From assembly GCA_016713175.1 (NCBI GenBank), contig JADJPQ010000011.1, forward strand, positions 186,001 to 250,000: a stretch of 64,000 nt of DNA, written 5' to 3'. The translations under genes and the position numbers were made by a program. This DNA is from Planctomycetota bacterium (GTDB taxonomy: Bacteria > Planctomycetota > UBA1135 > UBA2386). Below, in pieces: positions 1-8,738 of this stretch. Numbering within the stretch: position 1 is the first letter of the stretch; each line of letters starts with the position of its first letter. The notes under the pieces are model-generated. The model was not told the DNA's origin, searched no databases, and worked only from the letters and a program-made list of their open reading frames with translations.

Positions 1-1
1 G

Positions 2-1426
2 GTGGAGGTCGCGGCCCCGCTGCGCGAGCGGCTGGGCGACGACCTGCCGGCTCCTCCCATCGGCACCATCTTCACCCAGGCCGCCCTCCGGGACTATCGC
101 AACGCGCTGCGGTCGGCGCTGCGCCGCCGGGGTCACGCCGACCCGCGCCCCGACGTGGTGGCGGAGCCGATCGTCGGTGCACCGACGGCCTGGCACCTGC
201 GCGTTGACGGCGATGCCGGTCCGGTCCGTACGATCGCGTCGCTGGCGGTCCGCGGCAACGACAAGACCATGGATGCGGTGGTGCTCGGCAGGCTCGATCT
301 CGAACCCGGAGATCGCTACGACGGCGGCAAGCTCGACGAGGGCTTGCGGCGTCTCTACCGCGGCGGCCTGTTTCGCAAGGTGACGATGGTGGAAACGCCG
401 GTCGACGGCGATCCCGGCAAGCTCGACCTGGTGGTGCAGGTGGAGGAGAACCCGTCGCGGGCCGTCGAGCTCCTGGCCGGCTACGGTTCCTACGAGCAGT
501 TCCGCGGCGGCCTGCGGCTCGAGGAGCGCAACCTGTTCGGCACCGGCCGCGGCATCGCGTTCGACAACCGCGTCAGCATGAAGGGCTACTCGACCCGGCT
601 GACCGCGACCGACGACGACTTCCTTGGCACCGGCGCGACGCTGACGGTCGGTGGCGAGTATTTCCGCCTCGAACAGCCTTCGTTCACCGACGAGGCCGCC
701 GGCATCACCACGGCCATCGCGCAACCGCTGGCGGAAGGGCTGACCGCGCGCGCCGGCTACACCTACCGCAACCGCACCGATGCGGATGCGTTCACCGAGT
801 TGCCGCGCGACCAGCTCGTCGACTTCGTCGAGGGCACGGTGTTCGTCGAACTGCGCAACGACCGGCGCGACAACCTGCTGTTCCCGCGGCACGGGCACGC
901 CGAGTTCCTGGCCTTCGAACGCCTGGCCCCGGCCTTCGGATCGAGCGTCGACCTCGACCGGCTGTCGTTCCGGAGCGCGCTGCACCTGCCGCTGTGGTCG
1001 CGGGTCCAGCTGGTCCTGCGCAGCGAGCACAGCGCCCTGTGGCCGCACGAGGGTTCCGACCGGGTGCCCCTGCAGGAGCGGTGGTTCAGCGGCGGCGAGA
1101 GCTCGGTGCGGTCGTACCGCGAGTCGCAACTGGGGCCGAAGGACGGCGAGGGCAACGCGGTCGGCGGCGAGTTCAGCAACCTGTTCGGCGCCGAACTGCG
1201 CTTCCCGATCTGGCGGACACTCGAAGGCGCGGTGTTCGGCGACGCCGGCAACGTCGGCACCAGTGTGCAGGACTTCTCGTTCGACCGGATGGGCTTCGGC
1301 GTCGGGGCCGGCCTGCGGCTGCTGCTGCCGATCGGGCCGGTCCGGCTCGACTCGGCCTGGAACCCCGATCCGCTGCCCGACGAACGCACCTGGGTGCTGC
1401 ACTTCAGCGTCGGCTACCCGTTCTGA
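2..1426 (+). CDS. Omp85/TamA-BamA family outer-membrane barrel protein, 5'-truncated by the window edge
   Basis: The 474 visible residues are the C-terminal part of an outer-membrane assembly or translocation protein. Residues about 75-150 form a POTRA-like domain (VRTIASLAVRGN ... LYRGGLFRKV ... VQVEE). The remainder is a D15/bacterial surface antigen barrel: it carries the loop-6 type motif WFSGGESSVRSY (about residues 360-371), then GAVFGDAGNVG, and ends in an aromatic beta-signal (VGYPF). Family members fold or export proteins at the outer membrane. The reading frame is open from base 2, so the true start and probably more POTRA domains lie upstream. TamA/BamA-like is clear; which subtype is not. 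The stop is TGA at 1424-1426. Confidence 0.87.
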   Translation: MEVAAPLRERLGDDLPAPPIGTIFTQAALRDYRNALRSALRRRGHADPRPDVVAEPIVGAPTAWHLRVDGDAGPVRTIASLAVRGNDKTMDAVVLGRLDLEPGDRYDGGKLDEGLRRLYRGGLFRKVTMVETPVDGDPGKLDLVVQVEENPSRAVELLAGYGSYEQFRGGLRLEERNLFGTGRGIAFDNRVSMKGYSTRLTATDDDFLGTGATLTVGGEYFRLEQPSFTDEAAGITTAIAQPLAEGLTARAGYTYRNRTDADAFTELPRDQLVDFVEGTVFVELRNDRRDNLLFPRHGHAEFLAFERLAPAFGSSVDLDRLSFRSALHLPLWSRVQLVLRSEHSALWPHEGSDRVPLQERWFSGGESSVRSYRESQLGPKDGEGNAVGGEFSNLFGAELRFPIWRTLEGAVFGDAGNVGTSVQDFSFDRMGFGVGAGLRLLLPIGPVRLDSAWNPDPLPDERTWVLHFSVGYPF

Positions 1427-1506
1427 CCGCGTCGGTGCGGCGCGTGGACTCGCCGTCGGCGCGTCGTTTGCCGCGCCGTCTTTCCGATCGGCATGGGTGT
1501 TCCTGT

Positions 1507-3243
1507 TCAGGGGCCGACCACGAGCGCCAGTGCGGTCGTGTTCACCAGCCCTGCCGGGTTCGCCGGTGCGGTCGCATCGAGGATCCACCAGCCGCCGAAC
1601 ACCACGGTCTCGACCAACGCTGGCACGTTCGGGATGCCGATCGGCAACGACGCCGAGCCGGCCGCGTCGGTGATGGCCAGATCCGTTGCGTCGAGGGAAA
1701 ACCACTGCGTGCAGCCGATCGCGGGGCCCCACGGCGACAGATCGCGAGGCAATGGCGCCGACCCCTGTGCGGTGTGCGAGAAACCGAGGGCGCGCACGGC
1801 AACCGTTCCGCTGGCGGCGTTGCCGAGCAGCAGCCGCGGCGTGCTGCCGAGGCGAGGCACTGCCGAACACGCCAGCACCGGCACGCCGCGGCTGCCGACG
1901 CAGGTCGGGCTGCCGAACGGCACGCAGCGCGCGATCGGCGTTCGCAGCCGCGAGACCTCGCCGAGCAATGCCTGGTAGTGCTGCTGCTGCATGGGCGACA
2001 GCGTCCCGGCCAGCAGGTTGGTGCGTTCGAACGGATCGGCCTGCAGATCGAACAGTTCGTGGCTGCCGCCGCCGTAACGGTGGATCAGCTTGAACGCGCC
2101 ATCGCGCACGGTCGCGTGGCCATTGGTGTTCGGTGCCGGCCAGGCGTTGCCGGTGAATTCCTCGCTGAACGCGAACGTGCGTCGCGGCATCGCCGCCGGA
2201 TCGGTCAGATACGGCAACAGGCTGATGCCGTCGGTGGCGTGCCACGCGGGCAGCGCGGAAGTGGCGTGGCACAGTTCGAGCGCGGTGGCGAACACATCGA
2301 CTGCACAGGCGAGCGCCGTGACTTCGCGACCGGGTGCCGTGACCGCCGGACCGGCGTACAACAACGGCACGTTGATGCCACCTTCGTAGGGAGTGCCCTT
2401 GGCCCGGCCGCCAAGGAACGGCGGCACCGCCATGTTCTGGATCGAGCCGTTGTCGCCGAGGAACAGCACGTGCGTGTTGGCGACGACCGTCGGTCCCAGG
2501 GTCGTCAACAGGCGACCGATCTCGGTGTCGAGCGCCTCGATCATCGCCAGATAGAGTTGCCGGTTGCTCGGCGTCGGTCCGAGCGTGCGCGTGTGCAGAT
2601 GGGGCGGCGGTGCCTGCATCGGCAGGTGCGGCGCATTGAACGCGAGATAGCACAGCCATGGCCGCGTCTGCGTGGTGATCCACGCCAGCGCGTCGTCCGT
2701 CTGCTGCGTCGTCGCATACACCGTGCTGGTCGTCTCGATGCCGTTGGCGACCCGCGGCCACGCGAAGTAGCTCGGCAACTGGCCGGCCAGGAAGCCGGTG
2801 TAGTGGCCAAAGCCGCTGGCAGCAGGGGCCGTGCTGCCAAAGGTCATGTCGTGCAAGTGCCACTTGCCGATGCAGGCATGGGCGCGGCCGCTGTTCGCCC
2901 GATCCAGCAGTTCGGGCAGCGTGTGTTCGCCAGCGCGCAGCGTGCCGACGGCCGGACCGGTGTTGTTCTCGTGCCGGATCCAACGGCCGACCAGCGTGCG
3001 GCTCGGATGGCGCCCGGTAAGCAGCGCGGCGCGCGTCGGCGAGCAGCTGGGATAGGCGTAGGCGTGGCGGAACAACACGCCACGGGTCGCGAGGGCATCG
3101 AGGTTTGGCGTGTTCGGCAGGTCACTCCCTTCGCGATAGCAGGCGATGCTGTCGACGCCGAGATCGTCGGCGAGGATCACCAGCACATTCGCCTGCGCGC
3201 TGCCGGCGACGCCGAGCAGGAACCCTGCCGCCAGGCTGCGCAT
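1507..3243 (-). CDS. Secreted type I sulfatase (arylsulfatase family)
   Basis: This 578-residue protein is a formylglycine-dependent sulfatase that would hydrolyse sulfate esters outside the cytoplasm. A short signal peptide (residues 1-18, ending GSAQA) is followed by the metal-binding VILADDLG (Asp26, Asp27) and the signature C67-S-P-T-R71 with downstream LLTGR, so Cys67 is the expected formylglycine site. Later motifs include GKWHLHD, LFLGDNG and a C-terminal sulfatase subdomain. From about residue 430 it carries the extra C-terminal module (FGSPTCVGSRGVPVL...) shared with other secreted proteins in this window. Its ATG lies 3 bp after the stop of the kelch gene, so the two are probably co-transcribed. 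No sulfatase-maturating enzyme is seen in the window. Confidence 0.92.
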   Translation of the reverse strand: MRSLAAGFLLGVAGSAQANVLVILADDLGVDSIACYREGSDLPNTPNLDALATRGVLFRHAYAYPSCSPTRAALLTGRHPSRTLVGRWIRHENNTGPAVGTLRAGEHTLPELLDRANSGRAHACIGKWHLHDMTFGSTAPAASGFGHYTGFLAGQLPSYFAWPRVANGIETTSTVYATTQQTDDALAWITTQTRPWLCYLAFNAPHLPMQAPPPHLHTRTLGPTPSNRQLYLAMIEALDTEIGRLLTTLGPTVVANTHVLFLGDNGSIQNMAVPPFLGGRAKGTPYEGGINVPLLYAGPAVTAPGREVTALACAVDVFATALELCHATSALPAWHATDGISLLPYLTDPAAMPRRTFAFSEEFTGNAWPAPNTNGHATVRDGAFKLIHRYGGGSHELFDLQADPFERTNLLAGTLSPMQQQHYQALLGEVSRLRTPIARCVPFGSPTCVGSRGVPVLACSAVPRLGSTPRLLLGNAASGTVAVRALGFSHTAQGSAPLPRDLSPWGPAIGCTQWFSLDATDLAITDAAGSASLPIGIPNVPALVETVVFGGWWILDATAPANPAGLVNTTALALVVGP

Positions 3244-3246
3244 GGC

Positions 3247-4653
3247 CTACTTGGCGCCGAGCGTCAGCGCCGCGCCGGCCGAGACCGACAGTGCCAGGGA
3301 CGACTCGAGCTGGACCGACTGCAGGAACGCGGCCGTTCCCAGCAAGGCGGTGTTGGCCGGCAGCGGCAGCGCGAACTCGGCGGTGGTGCCGGTGACGGTC
3401 AACGACACCGTGGCGTCCGGGCTGGTCAGCAGCTGGCAGCCAGGCTGGGTGTTGGGATACAGCAACAGCAACGGGAACGGCAGCGACCCACCGGCCCAGG
3501 CCGTGTTGGAGAGACCGAGGGCCATGATGGCCAGCGACGCCGGGCTCAGGTTGCCGACCGACGTGCGCTGCGTCTCGCCGAGCCACGCCGCGTGCAGTTC
3601 GGTCAGTGACGGCGTGCCGCCAGAGCCGGTGCAGCCGGCCCCGAACGGAGTGAACGCGGGCCAATCGTCGGTCTGGTACTCGAACGTGTCGTTCAGCGGC
3701 ACTCCGGCGGAGCCGCCGAACACGAACGTCTTGGCGGCGGCAGCGACATAGGCGATGGCCGGAGCGGTGCGTCCGGGCAGCCCACCGGTTGCCTGCAGGA
3801 TCCAGTCGGTGCCGTCGAACTCATAGGTCTGGGGCGATACCGACGCGGTGGTGCGCGTGCCGCCGACGAGCACCATTCGATCGCGGACGAGGTCGTAGGT
3901 CATGCCGTAGGCGATCAGGCCGGTGCCGCTGTTCCAGCCGGGCGCAACGCTGGTCGGGATCTGCGTCCAGGTGGTGCTGTCCCAACTCCAGGTTTCGCCG
4001 AGCGCCAGGTTGGCGGTGGTGTTCTTGCCACCGAAGTAGACGGCCCGACCGCGCAACAGGTCCCACTCGAGCCAGCCGCGAGCGCGCGGCGAAGGGCTCG
4101 CCGCCGGCGTCAGCTGCACCCAGTTGGTGCCGTCCCAGGTCCAGGTGTCGCCGAGGAAGGTCGTGCCGCTCGTGCTGCCGCCGAACAACACGCACTTGGC
4201 CAGGTTCACGTCCCAGACCATCGCCGCCCAGCGCCTGGCGCTTGGGCTGATCGCGGGGGCCGATTGGGTCCAGTTGGTGCCGTCGAACTCCCAGGTGTCG
4301 CCGTTGTCGATGCCGACCGTGCCCGACAGCACGCGGCCACCGAACAGCACATAGCGACTGCGAGCACCGTCGTAGGCCGAGGCATACCAGTCGCGCGGCG
4401 CCGGGCTGTTCGCTGGCGTCAGGTTGGTCCAGGCCGTGCCATCGAATCGCCACATCTCGTTGTTGAACGCCAGCGGCGACCCGGACGTGAGGCCGCCGAA
4501 CACGAGCATCCCGCTGCCGTCGGAGACGCCGTGCAGCCCGGCGCGTCCTGAGGGCGACGTGGCGGGGAACAGTTGAGTGTGGGCGGCCTGGGCGGCGGCG
4601 TTCGTGGCGAACGTCAGCAAGGCCAGCGGGAACAACGGCGTGTGGCGGGGCAT
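3247..4653 (-). CDS. Secreted kelch-type beta-propeller protein
   Basis: The 468-residue product starts at the ATG at 4653, chosen because it gives a clean signal peptide (MPRHTPLFPLALL ... NAAAQA); the frame is open further upstream without such a start. Residues about 40-340 hold six or so kelch-like blades with the recurring pattern xxxVLFGGxxxxxxxxDTWxWDGTxWxQLxPAxSPSxR. A C-terminal module begins at FGAGCTGSGGTPSL and ends LGAK; it is the same type as in the sulfatase and other secreted proteins here. Kelch propellers bind carbohydrates or proteins; no catalytic residues are evident. It is the first gene of a two-gene unit with the sulfatase, which suggests a joint extracellular role in polysaccharide handling (inference). 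Confidence 0.85.
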   Translation of the reverse strand: MPRHTPLFPLALLTFATNAAAQAAHTQLFPATSPSGRAGLHGVSDGSGMLVFGGLTSGSPLAFNNEMWRFDGTAWTNLTPANSPAPRDWYASAYDGARSRYVLFGGRVLSGTVGIDNGDTWEFDGTNWTQSAPAISPSARRWAAMVWDVNLAKCVLFGGSTSGTTFLGDTWTWDGTNWVQLTPAASPSPRARGWLEWDLLRGRAVYFGGKNTTANLALGETWSWDSTTWTQIPTSVAPGWNSGTGLIAYGMTYDLVRDRMVLVGGTRTTASVSPQTYEFDGTDWILQATGGLPGRTAPAIAYVAAAAKTFVFGGSAGVPLNDTFEYQTDDWPAFTPFGAGCTGSGGTPSLTELHAAWLGETQRTSVGNLSPASLAIMALGLSNTAWAGGSLPFPLLLLYPNTQPGCQLLTSPDATVSLTVTGTTAEFALPLPANTALLGTAAFLQSVQLESSLALSVSAGAALTLGAK

Positions 4654-5061
4654 GTCGGAGCGTAGGCGACAGCGCGTGGCCCAGGAGCCAACGAAAAGCG
4701 GGTCGAGGAGGATGTCGGACCGGGTTGGTCGCGCCGCCAAGCCGTTCGCCGATGCGATACTCTCGATCGAACGACCGATTCCAGGCTCGAGCGGTTCCGA
4801 CATCTGTTCGATCGGGCCGGCCAACCAACCATGGTCGGACCTGACGAAGAGCTCACTGCCACTGCGGAAGCGCCGCGCGCCGTTCCACGCTCGAGCAAGG
4901 GTTCGGGGGGATAGGTGGAACAACGGGGGTTTCGCCGGCCGCGTGATCGGGCGATGGCAATCGGTGCGGCGAATCCGCTGGTCCGACCGGACGTTCGTCC
5001 GCACCGGCTCGAGCCTCGGGCGGCCCTCCCGCGCATCGCCGCGGCCGGCACGCCATCGACC
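4654..5061. repeat. Intergenic region with a short remnant of the IS91-type terminal unit (about 4,905-4,945)
   Basis: This 408-bp gap between the kelch start and the next stop holds no credible gene. Around 4,905-4,945 the text reads GGGATAGGTGGAACAACG followed by GGGGTTTCGCCG. That is a degraded match to the unit at 32,216-32,310 (GGGATAAGTGAAACAACG then CGGGTTTTCGCCG) and at 13,119-13,205. I infer a decayed terminus of the same element family. Confidence 0.45.
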
Positions 5062-6474
5062 TCATTGCTTGTCGGGCACCAGTTCCAGGTACTGCGGCAC
5101 CGAGGCCCCCGCCGGCGGGAGCGCCGCAGTAGCCGCACCCGACAAGCGCTGGCTGATCAGCACACCCGTGAGCCTGGTGGGTTTGTCCGCGTTCGGCTCC
5201 GGCCGCAGCCAGAAGTGGAACATCACGTCGGGACGAGGCCGTGTCGGCGTGGCACGCAACCCGTCGCCCATCGGCGCCATCGAGAACGTCACCGTGTCGC
5301 TGCCGACCGTCAACGTCAAACGCTCCCCGGCTTTGGCACCGAAGGCGAGCCGCACCGCCTCCTTGCCGTCGCCGGACGCGGTGCACCAGCGCGTACCGTC
5401 CAGCGCACTCGCCGCCATCGTGGCGGACGCGGGGGCGACCCGACCAGCGGCCAGCGCCGCCCGCAAGCGGTCCTCAACGGCAGGGTCCTGCGCGTCCTCG
5501 TCCCCGCTCGCGAACAGGTCACCTTCGAACGCGCGCTGCAGCGCCCGCGAGATCTCGCGAGACGACGTCGTCGTTGCCGGCGGCTGCACGCACAGCAACG
5601 CCGCCTGCCGGGACGGATACTGAGCGAGCGTCAGGCTCACGCCCAATGCCTGAGCACTCGTGACCCAGCGTTGCTCCTTGGCCTGCGTAAGCGTCGCCGA
5701 CATCCGGCCCATGCGGGCACTGGCCCACAGCGGCACCTGCTGCTGCGCCCGCCACTGCAGCCAGCTGCCGATGCTCTTCAGCGACAGCAGGGTGCGGAGC
5801 AGCGACGGTCGCGCCGCTCCGAGCGTCGTCAGGTCGTCGGCGGCGAGGATGGTGCAGCCTCGTTCCTGCTCGCCGAGCGCATCGGCACTCGCCGGGTCCA
5901 GGCCCGGCACCCGCGGCGCCAGCATCGATCGCAGCAGCGTCGGCCAGTCCTTGTCGCGCCCGCTGAAGGCCCGAGGCTCGAGCAGCACGAACTCCGGCGC
6001 GCCGAGCGAGGTCCCGTACATCTGCATGTTCGCGCCGGCCGCAACTGCCCCGCAGTTCCGCAGCAGGGCGGCATCGACGACATCGACGCCGCCATCGAGG
6101 ACATAGAAGTTGGGCAGCAGGGTCACGCCGTCGAGCAACTCGCGCACGGTCAGTTCGCGGTCGCCGAGCTTCTCGCCGGAACCGACGTCGATCTTGCCAT
6201 CGAGCTGCACGTGGATCGCGTCGGCGGCGAGCACCTTCGCCAGGACCAGCAACGGCACCAGCGTCAGCGGCGTCAACTCCTTGCCGCTGGCATCGCTGCC
6301 GGCGGTGAGGATCAGCGGCTCGCGGCCGTGCACCACCGCGATGAGGGCGGCCCAGGCGCACTCCTTCGTGGCCTCGAACGCGGCGCGCACCTGCGGTAGC
6401 CCAGCGCCGGTCTGGTCCTGCGCCGGCAGGGCGGAAAGGGCCGCGACGAGAGCGAACGCGAGGAATGCCTTCAT
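5062..6474 (-). CDS. Secreted beta-lactamase-fold protein, apparently lacking the catalytic serine
   Basis: This 470-residue protein has a signal peptide (MKAFLAFALVAALSALPAQ). Residues about 50-130 (LILTAG ... LVLAKVLAADAIHVQLDGKIDVGSGEKL ... LTVRELLDG) resemble the N-terminal region of serine beta-lactamase and penicillin-binding-protein-like hydrolases, where SxxK is followed by a helix, 'LxxxGKIDLD' and 'ITVRxLLxH'. At the SxxK position the text is V-L-A-K: the lysine is present but the serine is a valine, and the HTSG-like motif is LDGVT. If the alignment holds, this is a non-hydrolytic homologue. The C-terminal 130 residues look like a separate beta domain. The assignment is from pattern only and remote. 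Confidence 0.5.
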   Translation of the reverse strand: MKAFLAFALVAALSALPAQDQTGAGLPQVRAAFEATKECAWAALIAVVHGREPLILTAGSDASGKELTPLTLVPLLVLAKVLAADAIHVQLDGKIDVGSGEKLGDRELTVRELLDGVTLLPNFYVLDGGVDVVDAALLRNCGAVAAGANMQMYGTSLGAPEFVLLEPRAFSGRDKDWPTLLRSMLAPRVPGLDPASADALGEQERGCTILAADDLTTLGAARPSLLRTLLSLKSIGSWLQWRAQQQVPLWASARMGRMSATLTQAKEQRWVTSAQALGVSLTLAQYPSRQAALLCVQPPATTTSSREISRALQRAFEGDLFASGDEDAQDPAVEDRLRAALAAGRVAPASATMAASALDGTRWCTASGDGKEAVRLAFGAKAGERLTLTVGSDTVTFSMAPMGDGLRATPTRPRPDVMFHFWLRPEPNADKPTRLTGVLISQRLSGAATAALPPAGASVPQYLELVPDKQ

Positions 6475-6761
6475 CCACCCGATGCTATCCCCGGCACTGC
6501 GGAGAGTGCACGCCGTCGACGTCGGCGGCCGCGGTCAGCGACAGCGTGCCGGCGGGATGGGGAGCGGTGGACGCGGTTGGGTCGGATCGAGGCTCATGTC
6601 CGGTTCCCCGCGGTCATCGGCGGACGTTCACTCCAGGGTGCGGAATCGCGGGCACCCGTGGCGCCGCCTGCACATTGCAGCGCGCTTGCTGGACACCGTT
6701 GCGATTCCGCGGTGAGTTTCCCGTGTCGCTGACAACGGCTCCTCCACTTCGTCCAACCGAC

Positions 6762-8570
6762 ATGCTGCGCCTGCTGATCACCCTGTCCGCTCCGTTCGCG
6801 CTGCTCATGGCGCAGGACCGTCCGTTCGTCGGGCAGGTGGTCGACGAGGCCGGGACACCGGTCGCCGGAGCCGAGGTCACCCTGACTGCGCTGGCGGGGC
6901 AGGTTCTCGCGGCGGCGCCGCCGCATCTCGTCCATGCGACCAGCGACGACCGGGGCCGGTTCCGGACCGCGCTGTTCGGCGATCTGGACTATACGATCTT
7001 CGCGATCGGCCCGGCGCGCGCCGATGGTCGCCGCCAGGTGGGGCCCGTGCACGCCGGCATGATGGGGGCGGCGCTGCCGACGATCGTCGTCGACCGCTGG
7101 CGTGGCGCGACGGCGTGGCGCTGCGGCGGGCTTGCGGCCTGGGGCGAGGCGGCGCCGCGGCGGGGCCGGGCGCGGCTGCAGAGTTCGCCGGCGACGGTGT
7201 TCGAGTTCGACCTCGCTGCGGACGGCACCGCGACGTTGCCGGCGCTGCCGGTGGGCATCGCGCTGTTCGAACTGCTCGATGCCGCAGGCCAGGTCCTGTG
7301 GTGCGGGCACGCGGACACGGCCGCCGCCGGGCTCGAACTGCCGCCACCGACGACGGTGACGTTCCACGTCGTCGACGACGCCGGCAAGCCGATCGCGGGG
7401 GCGCTGGTCGAACAACGCACCACGGCGCTGTACTTCGCCGATCTCGGGCAATTGACCGAGGTGCATGGCGCCCACTGGCGCCGCCTCGGCAAGACCGCGG
7501 ACGATGGCACGCTGGCCGCGGCGATCGCCAGCAATCCGGCCGAGTGGGTCCGACCGTTCCGCGTGCGCGCCGCGGGCCACGCGATGGGGATCGCGGCGCA
7601 CCTGGGCGCCGAGCAGGGCTTCGAGGTCGTCGATGCCCGCGGCGATCGCGACGCCGATCGCGCCCATCTGCACCTGCAGTTACCGGCAGCGCGGGCGTTG
7701 GGTGGCGCCCTGCTGCAGTCGGCCGAGCGGCCGCTCGGCAACCAGGACGTCACCGTCGAAGTCGTCTACCTGCTGCCGCTGAAGAACGGTGGCAGCGTGC
7801 ACGTGCCGCTGCTGTTGTCCGCGCGCACGGATGACGCCGGTGCGTTCACCATCACCGATGCGCCGGCCGACTTCCACCTGGCGCGCCTGCTGGCGCCGCC
7901 ATCGCTGACCGGTCCGCGGGACGCGCGGCTGCCGCCGCTGCTGGCGGATGTACAAGGCCGCGTCGACGCGTTCCCGACCGTCCGGCTCGACCAGCTGCAC
8001 ACCGTGGACCTGCAGGTCGTGCGCGCCGATGGCGGACCGGCGGAGGGCGCGCTGGTGGTGCTCGTGTCGCTCGAACGCCGCCGCTGGTTCGTCGAGCCGT
8101 GGGATCCGCGCTACCGCCTGGATCGCGCCGGTCGGTTGCGGTTCTGTCCGCCGCCGGGGGAGTTCCTGTTGTTCTGCACGGACGGCGATGCGTCCGCGTT
8201 CGTGGGCACGGCCGGCGGCGAGACCCGCCTGGACCTGAAGCTCGAGCCGATGCCGTCGATGACCGTGCGCGTCGTCGACGATGATGGCAAGCCGGTGCCC
8301 CAGGCGCAGGTCAGCGTCGACTCGTACGGTGCGGCCGAGGGCACCCCGGTGGAACTCGCCCTCGGGGCGGTGGCGACGTCCTGGGTCGCGCGCCGCAAAC
8401 CGTGCCTGGCGGACGCCAGCGGAGTCGTGCGTTTCCCGTGCCTGGGTGCCGGCGCGGTGGTGTTCCAACTGCGCGCGCGCGCGGGCGAGCGTGCGTCCGG
8501 GCCGTTCCGGCTGGAGGCCGGAGCTGACCTCACCGTGACGCTCGAGCGGGCCAAGGAACAGGGCGGGTAA
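6762..8570 (+). CDS. Secreted protein with repeated CarboxypepD_reg-like (Ig-fold) domains
   Basis: This 602-residue protein starts at ATG 6762, chosen because MLRLLITLSAPFALLMAQ is a signal peptide; the longer open frame upstream is not credible. Four segments match the carboxypeptidase regulatory-like pattern 'GxVVDxxGxPVxGAxVxL': RPFVGQVVDEAGTPVAGAEV (start), VTFHVVDDAGKPIAGALVEQ (middle), VDLQVVRADGGPAEGALVVL and MTVRVVDDDGKPVPQAQVSV. Such domains are structural modules in planctomycete secreted proteins. No catalytic domain is visible. The upstream 287 bp is shared with the divergent gene ending at 6474 and may hold both promoters. A paralogue of similar architecture lies at 35,991-38,396. 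Confidence 0.75.
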   Translation: MLRLLITLSAPFALLMAQDRPFVGQVVDEAGTPVAGAEVTLTALAGQVLAAAPPHLVHATSDDRGRFRTALFGDLDYTIFAIGPARADGRRQVGPVHAGMMGAALPTIVVDRWRGATAWRCGGLAAWGEAAPRRGRARLQSSPATVFEFDLAADGTATLPALPVGIALFELLDAAGQVLWCGHADTAAAGLELPPPTTVTFHVVDDAGKPIAGALVEQRTTALYFADLGQLTEVHGAHWRRLGKTADDGTLAAAIASNPAEWVRPFRVRAAGHAMGIAAHLGAEQGFEVVDARGDRDADRAHLHLQLPAARALGGALLQSAERPLGNQDVTVEVVYLLPLKNGGSVHVPLLLSARTDDAGAFTITDAPADFHLARLLAPPSLTGPRDARLPPLLADVQGRVDAFPTVRLDQLHTVDLQVVRADGGPAEGALVVLVSLERRRWFVEPWDPRYRLDRAGRLRFCPPPGEFLLFCTDGDASAFVGTAGGETRLDLKLEPMPSMTVRVVDDDGKPVPQAQVSVDSYGAAEGTPVELALGAVATSWVARRKPCLADASGVVRFPCLGAGAVVFQLRARAGERASGPFRLEAGADLTVTLERAKEQGG

Positions 8571-8738
8571 GGCGGGGATGGGCAAGACAACCGTGCCCTC
8601 TGGTTGCAGTTCGGGTGCAGGCAAGCGCCCGTTGCTCGGCTGTCCGCCCCGAAAGACCGGGAATCGCCGAAACCGCGGTTCGCGGCGGGGCTAGGCTCCC
8701 GGCCGCGATACCCAGCGGCAGCGACGCGACCCAGTTCC

